Assembly (NCBI RefSeq): GCF_019925205.1
Contig: NW_026869896.1
Coordinates: 2,976,001 to 3,040,000, forward strand
DNA: 64,000 bases
Source: Metopolophium dirhodum
Taxonomy: Eukaryota > Arthropoda > Insecta > Hemiptera > Aphididae
Direction of reading: 5' to 3'
How positions within the stretch are numbered: the stretch's first letter is position 1; every line of letters begins with the position of its first letter. The position numbers and the translations under genes are program-made. Positions 11,431 to 25,349 of the stretch are shown here, piece by piece. Below the pieces are notes generated by a model. It searched no databases, was not told the origin of the DNA, and saw only the letters and a list, made by a program, of their open reading frames with translations.

Positions 11431-14400
11431 TAATTAAGTTCTAAATTCTAGTTTTGGGTTCAACTAATCTATCTATAGGTGACCAATGTATTTGCAATTG
11501 TCTGAAGTCTTAATCAACAACAATTTATGTTTTATTTTTTAATTTGAAATGATGTACTCCAACAATGAAAATGTTAATATCAACGTATTTATTGACTTCT
11601 AAATTCTAGTTTTCTGATCATCTAGTTTATGTATAGTGGATAAATGTGTTTGCAATTGTCTGAAGTCTTATTCGTCAACAAATTATGTTTTTTTTCAATT
11701 TGAAATGATATACCCCAACAATGAAAATGTTAATATCAACGTATTTATTGACTTCTAAATTCTAGTTTTTTGAACATCTAGTTAATTTATAGTGGATAAA
11801 TGTATTTGCAATTGTCTGAAGTCTTAATCAACAACAATTTATGTTTTTTTTTTTAATTTGAAATGATGTACCCCAACAATGAATATGTTAATATCAACGT
11901 ATTTATTGACTTCTAAATTCTAGTTTTGCGTACAACTAATCTGTCTATAGGTGAGTAATGTATTTGCAATTGTCTGAAGTCTTATTCAACAACAACTTAT
12001 GTGTTTTTTTTATTTGAAATGATTTACCCCATCAATGAAAAATGTTAATACCAACGTAATAATTGAGTTCTAAATTCTAGTTTTTTAAATATCTAGTTTA
12101 TGTATAGTGGATAAATGTGTTTGCAATTGTCTGAAGTCTTATTCATCAACATATTATGTTTTTTTTTTAATTTGAAATGATGTACCCCAACAATGAATAA
12201 CGTTAATATTAACGTAATTATTGAGTTCTAAATTCTAGTTTTGGGTTCAACTAATCTATCTATAGGTGACTAATGTATTTGCAATTGACTAAAGTCTTAT
12301 TCATCAACTTAATATGTTTTTTATAAATTTGAAATAATGTAACCCAAGATTAAAAAATGTTCATATAAGCGTTAATATTGAGTTCTAAATTCTAGTTTTC
12401 TGATCATGTAGTTTATGTATAGTGGATAAATGTATTTTCAATTGTCTGAAGTCTTATTCAACAACATATTATGTTTTTTTTTTAATTTGAAATGATGTAC
12501 CCCAACAATGAAAAATGTTAATACTAACGTAATAATTGAGTTCAAAATTCTAGTTTTCTGAATATCTAGTTTATTTATGGTGGATAAATGTATTTTCAAT
12601 TGTCTGAAGTCGTATTTAACAACAACTTATGTTTTTTTTTTAATTTGAAATGATGTACCCCAACAATGAATATGTTAATATCAACGTATTAATTGACTTC
12701 TAAATTCTAGTTTTGCGTACAACTAATCTATCTATAGGTGAGTAATGTATTTGCAATTGTCTGAAGTCTTATTCAACAACAACTTATGTGTTTTTTTTAT
12801 TTGAAATGATTTACCCCATTAATGAAAAATGTTAATACTAACGTAATAATTGATTCTAAATTCTAGTTTTTTGAATATCTAGTTTATGTATAGTGGATAA
12901 ATGTGTTTGCAATTGTCTGAAGTCTTATTCGTCAACAAATTATGTTTTTTTTCAATTTGAAATGATATACCCCAACAATGAAAATGATAATATCAACGTA
13001 TTTATTGACTTCTAAATTCTAGTTTTTTGAACATCTAGTTAATTTATAGTGGATAAATGTATTTGCAATTGTCTGAAGTCTTAATCAACAACAATTTATG
13101 TTTTTTTTTTTAATTTGAAATGATGTACCCCAACAATGAATATGTTAATATCAACGTATTTATTGACTTCTAAATTCTAGTTTTGCGTACAACTAATCTA
13201 TCTATAGGTGAGTAATGTATTTGCAATTGTCTGAAGTCTTATTCAACAACAACTTATGTGTTTTTTTTATTTGAAATGATTTACCCCATCAATGAAAAAT
13301 GTTAATACCAACGTAATAATTGAGTTCTAAATTCTAGTTTTTTGAATATCTAGTTTATGTATAGTGGATAAATGTGTTTGCAATTGTCTGAAGTCTTATT
13401 CATCAACATATTATGTTTTTTTTTTAATTTGAAATGATGTACCCCAACAATGAAAAATGTTAATACTAACGTAATAATTGAGTTCAAAATTCTAGTTTTC
13501 TGAATATCTAGTTTATTTATGGTGGATAAATGTATTTTCAATTGTCTGAAGTCTTATTTAACAACAACTTATGTTTTTTTTTTAATTTGAAATGATGTAC
13601 CACAACAATGAATATGTTAATATCAACGTATTAATTGACTTCTAAATTCTAGTTTTGCGTACAACTAATCTATCTAAAGGTGAGTAATGTATTTGCAATT
13701 GTCTGAAGTCTTATTCAACAACAACTTATTTGTTTTTTTAATTTGAAATGATGTACCCCAACAATGAATAACGTTAATATTAACGTTATTATTGAGTTCT
13801 AAATTCTAGTTTTGGGTTCAACTAATCTATCTATAGGTGACTAATGTATTTGCAATTGACTAAAGTCTTATTCATCAACTTAATATGTTTTTTATAAATT
13901 TGAAATTATGTAACCCAAGACTAAAAAATGTTCATATAAGCGTTAATATTGACTTCTAAATTCTAGTTTTCTGATCATGTAGTTTATGTATAGTGGATAA
14001 AAGTATTTTCAATTGTCTGAAGTCTTATTCAACAACAACTTATGTTTTTTTTTTAATTTGAAATGATTTACCCCATCAATGAAAAATGTTAATACTAACG
14101 TAATAATTGAGTTCTAAATTCTAGTTTTCTGATCATCTAGTTTATGTATAGTGGATAAATGTGTTTGCAATTGTCTGAAGTCTTATTCATCAACATATTA
14201 TGTTTTTTTTTTAATTTGAAATGATGTACCCCAACAATGAATAACGTTAATATTAACGTAATAATTAAGTTCTAAATTCTAGTTTTGGGTTCAACTAATC
14301 TATCTATAGGTGACCAATGTATTTGCAATTGTCTGAAGTCTTAATCAACAACAATTTATGTTTTATTTTTTAATTTGAAATGATGTACTCCAACAATGAA

Positions 14401-15563
14401 AATGTTAATATCAACGTATTTATTGACTTCTAAATTCTAGTTTTCTGATCATCTAGTTTATGTATAGTGGATAAATGTGTTTGCAATTGTCTGAAGTCTT
14501 ATTCGTCAACAAATTATGTTTTTTTTCAATTTGAAATGATATACCCCAACAATGAAAATGTTAATATCAACGTATTTATTGACTTCTAAATTCTAGTTTT
14601 TTGAACATCTAGTTAATTTATAGTGGATAAATGTATTTGCAATTGTCTGAAGTCTTAATCAACAACAATTTATGTTTTTTTTTTTAATTTGAAATGATGT
14701 ACCCCAACAATGAATATGTTAATATCAACGTATTTATTGACTTCTAAATTCTAGTTTTGCGTACAACTAATCTGTCTATAGGTGAGTAATGTATTTGCAA
14801 TTGTCTGAAGTCTTATTCAACAACAACTTATGTGTTTTTTTTATTTGAAATGATTTACCCCATCAATGAAAAATGTTAATACCAACGTAATAATTGAGTT
14901 CTAAATTCTAGTTTTTTGAATATCTAGTTTATGTATAGTGGATAAATGTGTTTGCAATTGTCTGAAGTCTTATTCATCAACATATTATGTTTTTTTTTTA
15001 ATTTGAAATGATGTACCCCAACAATGAATAACGTTAATATTAACGTAATTATTGAGTTCTAAATTCTAGTTTTGGGTTCAACTAATCTATCTATAGGTGA
15101 CTAATGTATTTGCAATTGACTAAAGTCTTATTCATCAACTTAATATGTTTTTTATAAATTTGAAATAATGTAACCCAAGATTAAAAAATGTTCATATAAG
15201 CGTTAATATTGAGTTCTAAATTCTAGTTTTCTGATCATGTAGTTTATGTATAGTGGATAAATGTATTTTCAATTGTCTGAAGTCTTATTCAACAACATAT
15301 TATGTTTTTTTTTTAATTTGAAATGATGTACCCCAACAATGAAAAATGTTAATACTAACGTAATAATTGAGTTCAAAATTCTAGTTTTCTGAATATCTAG
15401 TTTATTTATGGTGGATAAATGTATTTTCAATTGTCTGAAGTCGTATTTAACAACAACTTATGTTTTTTTTTTAATTTGAAATGATGTACCCCAACAATGA
15501 ATATGTTAATATCAACGTATTAATTGACTTCTAAATTCTAGTTTTGCGTACAACTAATCTATC
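10905..15563 (+). repeat. 18-monomer (2,830 bp) tandem pair, second copy partial
   Basis: The unit 10905-13735 is repeated from 13736 to about 15563 at an offset of 2,830-2,831. Markers: GGTGACCAATG (11480 and 14311), CTAATCTGTCTATAGG (near 11940 and 14770), the A-broken T-tract (near 11531 and 14362) and TTTGAAATAATGTAACCC (near 12330 and 15165). The junction near 13730 is a hybrid monomer: a class b front (CTTATTTG) runs through the T-tract into a class c body. The second copy ends near 15563, where TCTAAAGGTGAGTTATG replaces TCTATAGGTGAGTAATG. Confidence 0.8.
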
Positions 15564-16205
15564 TAAAGGTGAGTTATGTATTTTCAATTGTCTGAAGTCG
15601 TATTTAACAACAACTTATGTTTTTTTTTTAATTTGAAATGATGTACCCCAACAATGAATATGTTAATATCAACGTATTAATTGACTTCTAAATTCTAGTT
15701 TTGCGTACAACTAATCTATCTAAAGGTGAGTAATGTATTTGCAATTGTCTGAAGTCTTATTCAACAACAACTTATTTGTTTTTTTTATTTGAAATGATTT
15801 ACCCCATCAATGAAAAATGTTAATACTAACGTAATAATTGATTCTAAATTCTAGTTTTTTGAATATCTAGTTTATGTATAGTGGATAAATGTGTTTGCAA
15901 TTGTCTGAAGTCTTATTCGTCAACAAATTATGTTTTTTTTCAATTTGAAATGATATACCCCAACAATGAAAATGTTAATATCAACGTATTTATTGACTTC
16001 TAAATTCTAGTTTTTTGAACATCTAGTTAATTTATAGTGGATAAATGTATTTGCAATTGTCTGAAGTCTTAATCAACAACAATTTATGTTTTTTTTTTTA
16101 ATTTGAAATGATGTACCCCAACAATGAATATGTTAATATCAACGTATTTATTGACTTCTAAATTCTAGTTTTGCGTACAACTAATCTATCTATAGGTGAG
16201 TAATG
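15564..16205 (+). repeat. Linker of about four monomers between S1 and S2, matching HOR copy 2
   Basis: This stretch follows 6284-6920 at an offset of about 9,282-9,285. It holds a class g pair (GAGTTATG, then GAGTAATG), class b with TTATTTG, and classes h and a. Where S2 starts, the offset falls by about 157 to 9,125. One class b monomer present at 6934-7080 is therefore missing between 16196 and 16206, a single-monomer deletion at the block boundary. Confidence 0.7.
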
Positions 16206-19200
16206 TATTTGCAATTGTCTGAAGTCTTATTCACCAACATATTATATTTTTTTTTTTAATTTGAAATGATGTACCCCAACAATGAATAACGATAATATTA
16301 ACGTAATTATTGAGTTCTAAATTCTAGTTTTGGGTTCAACTAATCTATCTATAGGTGACTAATGTATTTGCAATTGACTAAAGTCTTATTCATCAACTTA
16401 ATATGTTTTTTATAAATTTGAAATTATGTAACCCAAGACTAAAAAATGTTCATATAAGCGTTAATATTGAGTTCTAAATTCTAGTTTTCTGATCATGTAG
16501 TTTATGTATAGTGGATAAATGTATTTTCAATTGTCTGAAGTCTTATTCAACAACATATTATGTTTTTTTTTTAATTTGAAATGATGTACCCCAACAATGA
16601 AAAATGTTAATACTAACGTAATAATTGAGTTCAAAATTCTAGTTTTCTGAATATCTAGTTTATTTATGGTGGATAAATGTATTTTCAATTGTCTGAAGTC
16701 TTATTTAACAACAACTTATGTTTTTTTTTTAATTTGAAATGATGTACCCCAACAATGAATATGTTAATATCAACGTATTAATTGACTTCTAAATTCTAGT
16801 TTTGCGTACAACTAATCTATCTAAAGGTGAGTAATGTATTTGCAATTGTCTGAAGTCTTATTCAACAACAACTTATTTGTTTTTTTTATTTGAAATGATT
16901 TACCCCATCAATGAAAAATGTTAATACTAACGTAATAATTGATTCTAAATTCTAGTTTTTTGAATATCTAGTTTATGTATAGTGGATAAATGTGTTTGCA
17001 ATTGTCTGAAGTCTTATTCATCAACATACTATGTTTTTTTTTTAATTTGAAATGATGTACCCCAACAATGAATAACGTTAATATTAACGTTATTATTGAG
17101 TTCTAAATTCTAGTTTTGGGTTCAACTAATCTATCTATAGGTGACTAATGTATTTGCAATTGACTAAAGTCTTATTCATCAACTTAATATGTTTTTTATA
17201 AATTTGAAATTATGTAACCCAAGACTAAAAAATGTTCATATAAGCGTTAATATTGACTTCTAAATTCTAGTTTTCTGATCATGTAGTTTATGTATAGTGG
17301 ATAAAAGTATTTTCAATTGTCTGAAGTCTTATTCAACAACAACTTATGTTTTTTTTTTAATTTGAAATGATTTACCCCATCAATGAAAAATGTTAATACT
17401 AACGTAATAATTGAGTTCTAAATTCTAGTTTTCTGATCATCTAGTTTATGTATAGTGGATAAATGTGTTTGCAATTGTCTGAAGTCTTATTCATCAACAT
17501 ATTATGTTTTTTTTTTAATTTGAAATGATGTACCCCAACAATGAATAACGTTAATATTAACGTAATTATTGAGTTCTAAATTCTAGTTTTGGGTTCAACT
17601 AATCTATCTATAGGTGACTAATGTATTTGCGATTGACTAAAGTCTTATTCATCAACTTAATATGTTTTTTATAAATTTGAAATTATGTAACCCAAGATTA
17701 AAAAATGTTCATATAAGCGTTAATATTGAGTTCTAAATTCTAGTTTTCTGATCATGTAGTTTATGTATAGTGGATAAATGTATTTTCAATTGTCTGAAGT
17801 CTTATTCAACAACATATTATGTTTTTTTTTTAATTTGAAATGATGTACCCCAACAATGAAAAATGTTAATATCAACGTATTTATTGACTTCTAAATTCTA
17901 GTTTTTTGAACATCTAGTTAATTTATAGTGGATAAATGTATTTGCAATTGTCTGAAGTCTTAATCAACAACAATTTATGTTTTTTTTTTTTAATTTGAAA
18001 TGATGTACCCCTACAATGAATATGTTAATATCAACGTATTTATTGACTTCTAAATTCTAGTTTTGCGTACAACTAATCTATCTATAGGTGACTAATGTAT
18101 TTGCAATTGACTAATGTCTTATTCATCAACTTAATATGTTTTTTATAAATTTGAAATTATGTAACCCAAGACTAAAAAATGTTCATATAAGCGTTAATAT
18201 TGACTTTCAAATTCTAGTTTTCTGATCATGTAGTTTATGTATAGTGGATAAATGTATTTTCAATTGTCTGAAGTCTTATTCAACAACAAATTACGTTTTT
18301 TTTTTAATTTGAAATGATGTACCTCAACAATGAAAAATGTTAATACTAACGTAATAATTGAGTTCAAAATTCTAGTTTTCTGAATATCTAGTTTATTTAT
18401 GGTGGATAAATGTATTTTCAATTGTCTGAAGTCGTATTTAACAACAACTTATGTTTTTTTTTTATTTGAAATGATTTACCCCATCAATGAAAAATGTTAA
18501 TACCAACGTAATAATTGAGTTCTAAATTCTAGTTTTTTGAATATCTAGTTTATGTATAGTGGATAAATGTGTTTGCAATTGTCTGAAGTCTTATTTATCA
18601 ACATATTATGTTTTTTTTTTAATTTGAAATGATGTACCCCAACAATGAATAACGTTAATATTAACGTAATTATTGAGTTCTAAATTCTAGTTTTGGGTTC
18701 AACTAATCTATCTATAGGTGACTAATGTATTTGCAATTGACTAAAGTCTTATTCATCAACTTAATATGTTTTTTATAAATTTGAAATTATGTAACCCAAG
18801 ATTAAAAAATGTTCATATAAGCGTTAATATTGAGTTCTAAATTCTAGTTTTCTGATCATGTAGTTTATGTATAGTGGATAAATGTATTTTCAATTGTCTG
18901 AAGTTTTATTCAACAACATATTATGTTTTTTTTTTAATTTGAAATGATGTACCCCAACAATGAAAAATGTTAATACTAACGTAATAATTGAGTTCAAAAT
19001 TCTAGTTTTCTGAATATCTAGTTTATTTATGGTGGATAAATGTATTTTCAATTGTCTGAAGTCGTATTTAACAACAACTTATGTTTTTTTTTTAATTTGA
19101 AATGATGTACCCCAACAATGAATATGTTAATATCAACGTATTAATTGACTTCTATATTCTAGTTTTGCGTACAACTAATCTATCTAAAGGTGAGTTATGT

Positions 19201-22200
19201 ATTTTCAATTGTCTGAAGTCGTATTTAACAACAACTTATGTTTTTTTTTTAATTTGACATGATGTACCCCAACAATGAATATGTTAATATCAACGTATTA
19301 ATTGAATTCTAAATTCTAGTTTTGCGTACAACTAATCTATCTAAAGGTGAGTAATGTATTTGCAATTGTCTGAAGTCTTATTCAACAACAACTTATTTGT
19401 TTTTTTTATTTGAAATGATTTACCCCATCAATGAAAAATGTTAATACTAACGTAATAATTGATTCTAAATTCTAGTTTTTTGAATATCTAGTTTATGTAT
19501 AGTGGATAAATGTGTTTGCAATTGTCTGAAGTCTTATTCGTCAACAAATTATGTTTTTTTTCAATTTGAAATGATATACCCCAACAATGAAAATGTTAAT
19601 ATCAACGTATTTATTGACTTCTAAATTCTAGTTTTTTGAACATCTAGTTAATTTATAGTGGATAAATGTATTTGCAATTGTCTGAAGTCTTAATCAACAA
19701 CAATTTATGTTTTTTTTTTTAATTTGAAATGATGTACCCCAACAATGAATATGTTAATATCATCGTATTTATTGACTTCTAAATTCTAGTTTTGCGTACA
19801 ACTAATCTATCTATAGGTGAGTAATGTATTTGCAATTGTCTGAAGTCTTATTCAACAACAACTTATTTGTTTTTTTTATTTGAAATGATTTACCCCATCA
19901 ATGAAAAATGTTAATACTAACGTAATAATTGATTCTAAATTCTAGTTTTTTGAATATCTAGTTTATGTATAGTGGATAAATGTGTTTGCAATTGTCTGAA
20001 GTCTTATTCATCAACATACTATGTTTTTTTTTTAATTTGAAATGATGTACCCCAACAATGAATAACGTTAATATTAACGTTATTATTGAGTTCTAAATTC
20101 TAGTTTTGGGTTCAACTAATCTATCTATAGGTGACTAATGTATTTGCAATTGACTAAAGTCTTATTCATCAACTTAATATGTTTTTTATAAATTTGAAAT
20201 TATGTAACCCAAGACTAAAAAATGTTCATATAAGCGTTAATATTGACTTCTAAATTCTAGTTTTCTGATCATGTAGTTTATGTATAGTGGATAAAAGTAT
20301 TTTCAATTGTCTGAAGTCTTATTCAACAACAACTTATGTTTTTTTTTTAATTTGAAATGATTTACCCCATCAATGAAAAATGTTAATACTAACGTAATAA
20401 TTGAGTTCTAAATTCTAGTTTTCTGATCATCTCGTTTATGTATAGTGGATAAATGTGTTTGCAATTGTCTGAAGTCTTATTCATCAACATATTATGTTTT
20501 TTTTTAATTTGAAATGATGTACCCCAACAATGAATAACGTTAATATTAACGTAATAATTAAGTTCTAAATTCTAGTTTTGGGTTCAACTAATCTATCTAT
20601 AGGTGACCAATGTATTTGCAATTGTCTGAAGTCTTAATCAACAACAATTTATGTTTTATTTTTTAATTTGAAATGATGTACTCCAACAATGAAAATGTTA
20701 ATATCAACGTATTTATTGACTTCTAAATTCTAGTTTTCTGATCATCTAGTTTATGTATAGTGGATAAATGTGTTTGCAATTGTCTGAAGTCTTATTCGTC
20801 AACAAATTATGTTTTTTTTCAATTTGAAATGATATACCCCAACAATGAAAATGTTAATATCAACGTATTTATTGACTTCTAAATTCTAGTTTTTTGAACA
20901 TCTAGTTAATTTATAGTGGATAAATGTATTTGCAATTGTCTGAAGTCTTAATCAACAACAATTTATGTTTTTTTTTTTAATTTGAAATGATGTACCCCAA
21001 CAATGAATATGTTAATATCAACGTATTTATTGACTTCTAAATTCTAGTTTTGCGTACAACTAATCTGTCTATAGGTGAGTAATGTATTTGCAATTGTCTG
21101 AAGTCTTATTCAACAACAACTTATGTGTTTTTTTTATTTGAAATGATTTACCCCATCAATGAAAAATGTTAATACCAACGTAATAATTGAGTTCTAAATT
21201 CTAGTTTTTTGAATATCTAGTTTATGTATAGTGGATAAATGTGTTTGCAATTGTCTGAAGTCTTATTCATCAACATATTATGTTTTTTTTTTAATTTGAA
21301 ATGATGTACCCCAACAATGAATAACGTTAATATTAACGTAATTATTGAGTTCTAAATTCTAGTTTTGGGTTCAACTAATCTATCTATAGGTGACTAATGT
21401 ATTTGCAATTGACTAAAGTCTTATTCATCAACTTAATATGTTTTTTATAAATTTGAAATAATGTAACCCAAGATTAAAAAATGTTCATATAAGCGTTAAT
21501 ATTGAGTTCTAAATTCTAGTTTTCTGATCATGTAGTTTATGTATAGTGGATAAATGTATTTTCAATTGTCTGAAGTCTTATTCAACAACATATTATGTTT
21601 TTTTTTTAATTTGAAATGATGTACCCCAACAATGAAAAATGTTAATACTAACGTAATAATTGAGTTCAAAATTCTAGTTTTCTGAATATCTAGTTTATTT
21701 ATGGTGGATAAATGTATTTTCAATTGTCTGAAGTCGTATTTAACAACAACTTATGTTTTTTTTTTAATTTGAAATGATGTACCCCAACAATGAATATGTT
21801 AATATCAACGTATTAATTGACTTCTAAATTCTAGTTTTGCGTACAACTAATCTATCTATAGGTGAGTAATGTATTTGCAATTGTCTGAAGTCTTATTCAA
21901 CAACAACTTATGTGTTTTTTTTATTTGAAATGATTTACCCCATTAATGAAAAATGTTAATACTAACGTAATAATTGATTCTAAATTCTAGTTTTTTGAAT
22001 ATCTAGTTTATGTATAGTGGATAAATGTGTTTGCAATTGTCTGAAGTCTTATTCGTCAACAAATTATGTTTTTTTTCAATTTGAAATGATATACCCCAAC
22101 AATGAAAATGATAATATCAACGTATTTATTGACTTCTAAATTCTAGTTTTTTGAACATCTAGTTAATTTATAGTGGATAAATGTATTTGCAATTGTCTGA

Positions 22201-24685
22201 AGTCTTAATCAACAACAATTTATGTTTTTTTTTTTAATTTGAAATGATGTACCCCAACAATGAATATGTTAATATCAACGTATTTATTGACTTCTAAATT
22301 CTAGTTTTGCGTACAACTAATCTATCTATAGGTGAGTAATGTATTTGCAATTGTCTGAAGTCTTATTCAACAACAACTTATGTGTTTTTTTTATTTGAAA
22401 TGATTTACCCCATCAATGAAAAATGTTAATACCAACGTAATAATTGAGTTCTAAATTCTAGTTTTTTGAATATCTAGTTTATGTATAGTGGATAAATGTG
22501 TTTGCAATTGTCTGAAGTCTTATTCATCAACATATTATGTTTTTTTTTTAATTTGAAATGATGTACCCCAACAATGAAAAATGTTAATACTAACGTAATA
22601 ATTGAGTTCAAAATTCTAGTTTTCTGAATATCTAGTTTATTTATGGTGGATAAATGTATTTTCAATTGTCTGAAGTCTTATTTAACAACAACTTATGTTT
22701 TTTTTTTAATTTGAAATGATGTACCACAACAATGAATATGTTAATATCAACGTATTAATTGACTTCTAAATTCTAGTTTTGCGTACAACTAATCTATCTA
22801 AAGGTGAGTAATGTATTTGCAATTGTCTGAAGTCTTATTCAACAACAACTTATTTGTTTTTTTAATTTGAAATGATGTACCCCAACAATGAATAACGTTA
22901 ATATTAACGTTATTATTGAGTTCTAAATTCTAGTTTTGGGTTCAACTAATCTATCTATAGGTGACTAATGTATTTGCAATTGACTAAAGTCTTATTCATC
23001 AACTTAATATGTTTTTTATAAATTTGAAATTATGTAACCCAAGACTAAAAAATGTTCATATAAGCGTTAATATTGACTTCTAAATTCTAGTTTTCTGATC
23101 ATGTAGTTTATGTATAGTGGATAAAAGTATTTTCAATTGTCTGAAGTCTTATTCAACAACAACTTATGTTTTTTTTTTAATTTGAAATGATTTACCCCAT
23201 CAATGAAAAATGTTAATACTAACGTAATAATTGAGTTCTAAATTCTAGTTTTCTGATCATCTAGTTTATGTATAGTGGATAAATGTGTTTGCAATTGTCT
23301 GAAGTCTTATTCATCAACATATTATGTTTTTTTTTAATTTGAAATGATGTACCCCAACAATGAATAACGTTAATATTAACGTAATAATTAAGTTCTAAAT
23401 TCTAGTTTTGGGTTCAACTAATCTATCTATAGGTGACCAATGTATTTGCAATTGTCTGAAGTCTTAATCAACAACAATTTATGTTTTATTTTTTAATTTG
23501 AAATGATGTACTCCAACAATGAAAATGTTAATATCAACGTATTTATTGACTTCTAAATTCTAGTTTTCTGATCATCTAGTTTATGTATAGTGGATAAATG
23601 TGTTTGCAATTGTCTGAAGTCTTATTCGTCAACAAATTATGTTTTTTTTCAATTTGAAATGATATACCCCAACAATGAAAATGTTAATATCAACGTATTT
23701 ATTGACTTCTAAATTCTAGTTTTTTGAACATCTAGTTAATTTATAGTGGATAAATGTATTTGCAATTGTCTGAAGTCTTAATCAACAACAATTTATGTTT
23801 TTTTTTTTAATTTGAAATGATGTACCCCAACAATGAATATGTTAATATCAACGTATTTATTGACTTCTAAATTCTAGTTTTGCGTACAACTAATCTGTCT
23901 ATAGGTGAGTAATGTATTTGCAATTGTCTGAAGTCTTATTCAACAACAACTTATGTGTTTTTTTTATTTGAAATGATTTACCCCATCAATGAAAAATGTT
24001 AATACCAACGTAATAATTGAGTTCTAAATTCTAGTTTTTTGAATATCTAGTTTATGTATAGTGGATAAATGTGTTTGCAATTGTCTGAAGTCTTATTCAT
24101 CAACATATTATGTTTTTTTTTTAATTTGAAATGATGTACCCCAACAATGAATAACGTTAATATTAACGTAATTATTGAGTTCTAAATTCTAGTTTTGGGT
24201 TCAACTAATCTATCTATAGGTGACTAATGTATTTGCAATTGACTAAAGTCTTATTCATCAACTTAATATGTTTTTTATAAATTTGAAATAATGTAACCCA
24301 AGATTAAAAAATGTTCATATAAGCGTTAATATTGAGTTCTAAATTCTAGTTTTCTGATCATGTAGTTTATGTATAGTGGATAAATGTATTTTCAATTGTC
24401 TGAAGTCTTATTCAACAACATATTATGTTTTTTTTTTAATTTGAAATGATGTACCCCAACAATGAAAAATGTTAATACTAACGTAATAATTGAGTTCAAA
24501 ATTCTAGTTTTCTGAATATCTAGTTTATTTATGGTGGATAAATGTATTTTCAATTGTCTGAAGTCGTATTTAACAACAACTTATGTTTTTTTTTTAATTT
24601 GAAATGATGTACCCCAACAATGAATATGTTAATATCAACGTATTAATTGACTTCTAAATTCTAGTTTTGCGTACAACTAATCTAT
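16206..24685 (+). repeat. About 8.5 kb segmental block, copy S2
   Basis: This is the second copy of 7081-15563. GACTTTCAAA lies at 18202 (9077 + 9,125), and the full 18-monomer unit is at about 20030-22865. S2 shares the S1 variants CTATATTCTAG (about 19154) and TTTGACATGATG (about 19254). Its own changes include CATCGTATTT near 19761. Beyond 24685 S2 keeps following the 18-monomer unit up to 25233, where S1 had already switched, so its partial second unit is about four monomers longer. Confidence 0.85.
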
Positions 24686-25233
24686 CTATAGGTGAGTAAT
24701 GTATTTGCAATTGTCTGAAGTCTTATTCAACAACAACTTATGTGTTTTTTTTATTTGAAATGATTTACCCCATTAATGAAAAATGTTAATACTAACGTAA
24801 TAATTGATTCTAAATTCTAGTTTTTTGAATATCTAGTTTATGTATAGTGGATAAATGTGTTTGCAATTGTCTGAAGTCTTATTCGTCAACAAATTATGTT
24901 TTTTTTCAATTTGAAATGATATACCCCAACAATGAAAATGATAATATCAACGTATTTATTGACTTCTAAATTCTAGTTTTTTGAACATCTAGTTAATTTA
25001 TAGTGGATAAATGTATTTGCAATTGTCTGAAGTCTTAATCAACAACAATTTATGTTTTTTTTTTTAATTTGAAATGATGTACCCCAACAATGAATATGTT
25101 AATATCAACGTATTTATTGACTTCTAAATTCTAGTTTTGCGTACAACTAATCTATCTATAGGTGAGTAATGTATTTGCAATTGTCTGAAGTCTTATTCAA
25201 CAACAACTTATGTGTTTTTTTTATTTGAAATGA
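23380..25233 (+). repeat. Second 18-monomer copy in S2 (about 12 monomers kept)
   Basis: The match to 20550-22404 has an offset of 2,829-2,830 (GGTGACCAATG at 20604 and 23434). It stops at 25233 inside a hybrid monomer. The class b front CTTATGTG and its T-tract run into GATGTACCCCAACAATG, and the body then ends in the class h tail (GAACATCTAGTTAATT). This is an exchange breakpoint. Confidence 0.75.
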
Positions 25234-25349
25234 TGTACCCCAACAATGAAAAATGTTAATATCAACGTATTTATTGACTTCTAAATTCTAGTTTTTTGAA
25301 CATCTAGTTAATTTATAGTGGATAAATGTATTTGCAATTGTCTGAAGTC

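Larger units (their letters stand above)
7081..15563 (+). repeat. About 8.5 kb segmental block, copy S1
   Basis: This stretch is reproduced at about 16206-24685 at an offset of 9,125, falling to 9,123 where T-tracts differ in length. It contains the end of HOR copy 2, HOR copy 3 and the 18-monomer pair. Differences from S2 are sparse single bases: ATCTACGTAT near 10478 against ATCAACGTAT, CCAAAAATGAA near 11400 against CCAACAATGAA, and TTTTTTAAATATC near 12084 against TTTTTTGAATATC. Confidence 0.85.

Noticed and set aside
13350..13541. 63-residue minus-strand open frame, repeated at 22474-22665 and as 60 residues at 25313-25495
   Set aside because: It lies wholly inside satellite monomers. 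It arises where a class f monomer happens to lack in-frame stops, its copies follow the block duplications, and the poly-lysine and hydrophobic runs simply reflect A/T-tracts. With a monomer not divisible by three, no frame persists. Not a gene.
16206..24685. Second 8.5 kb block as a pure assembly duplication
   Set aside because: Private single-base differences exist on both sides (for example near 10478 and 19762), so a simple repeated contig is unlikely. Read support could not be checked here.
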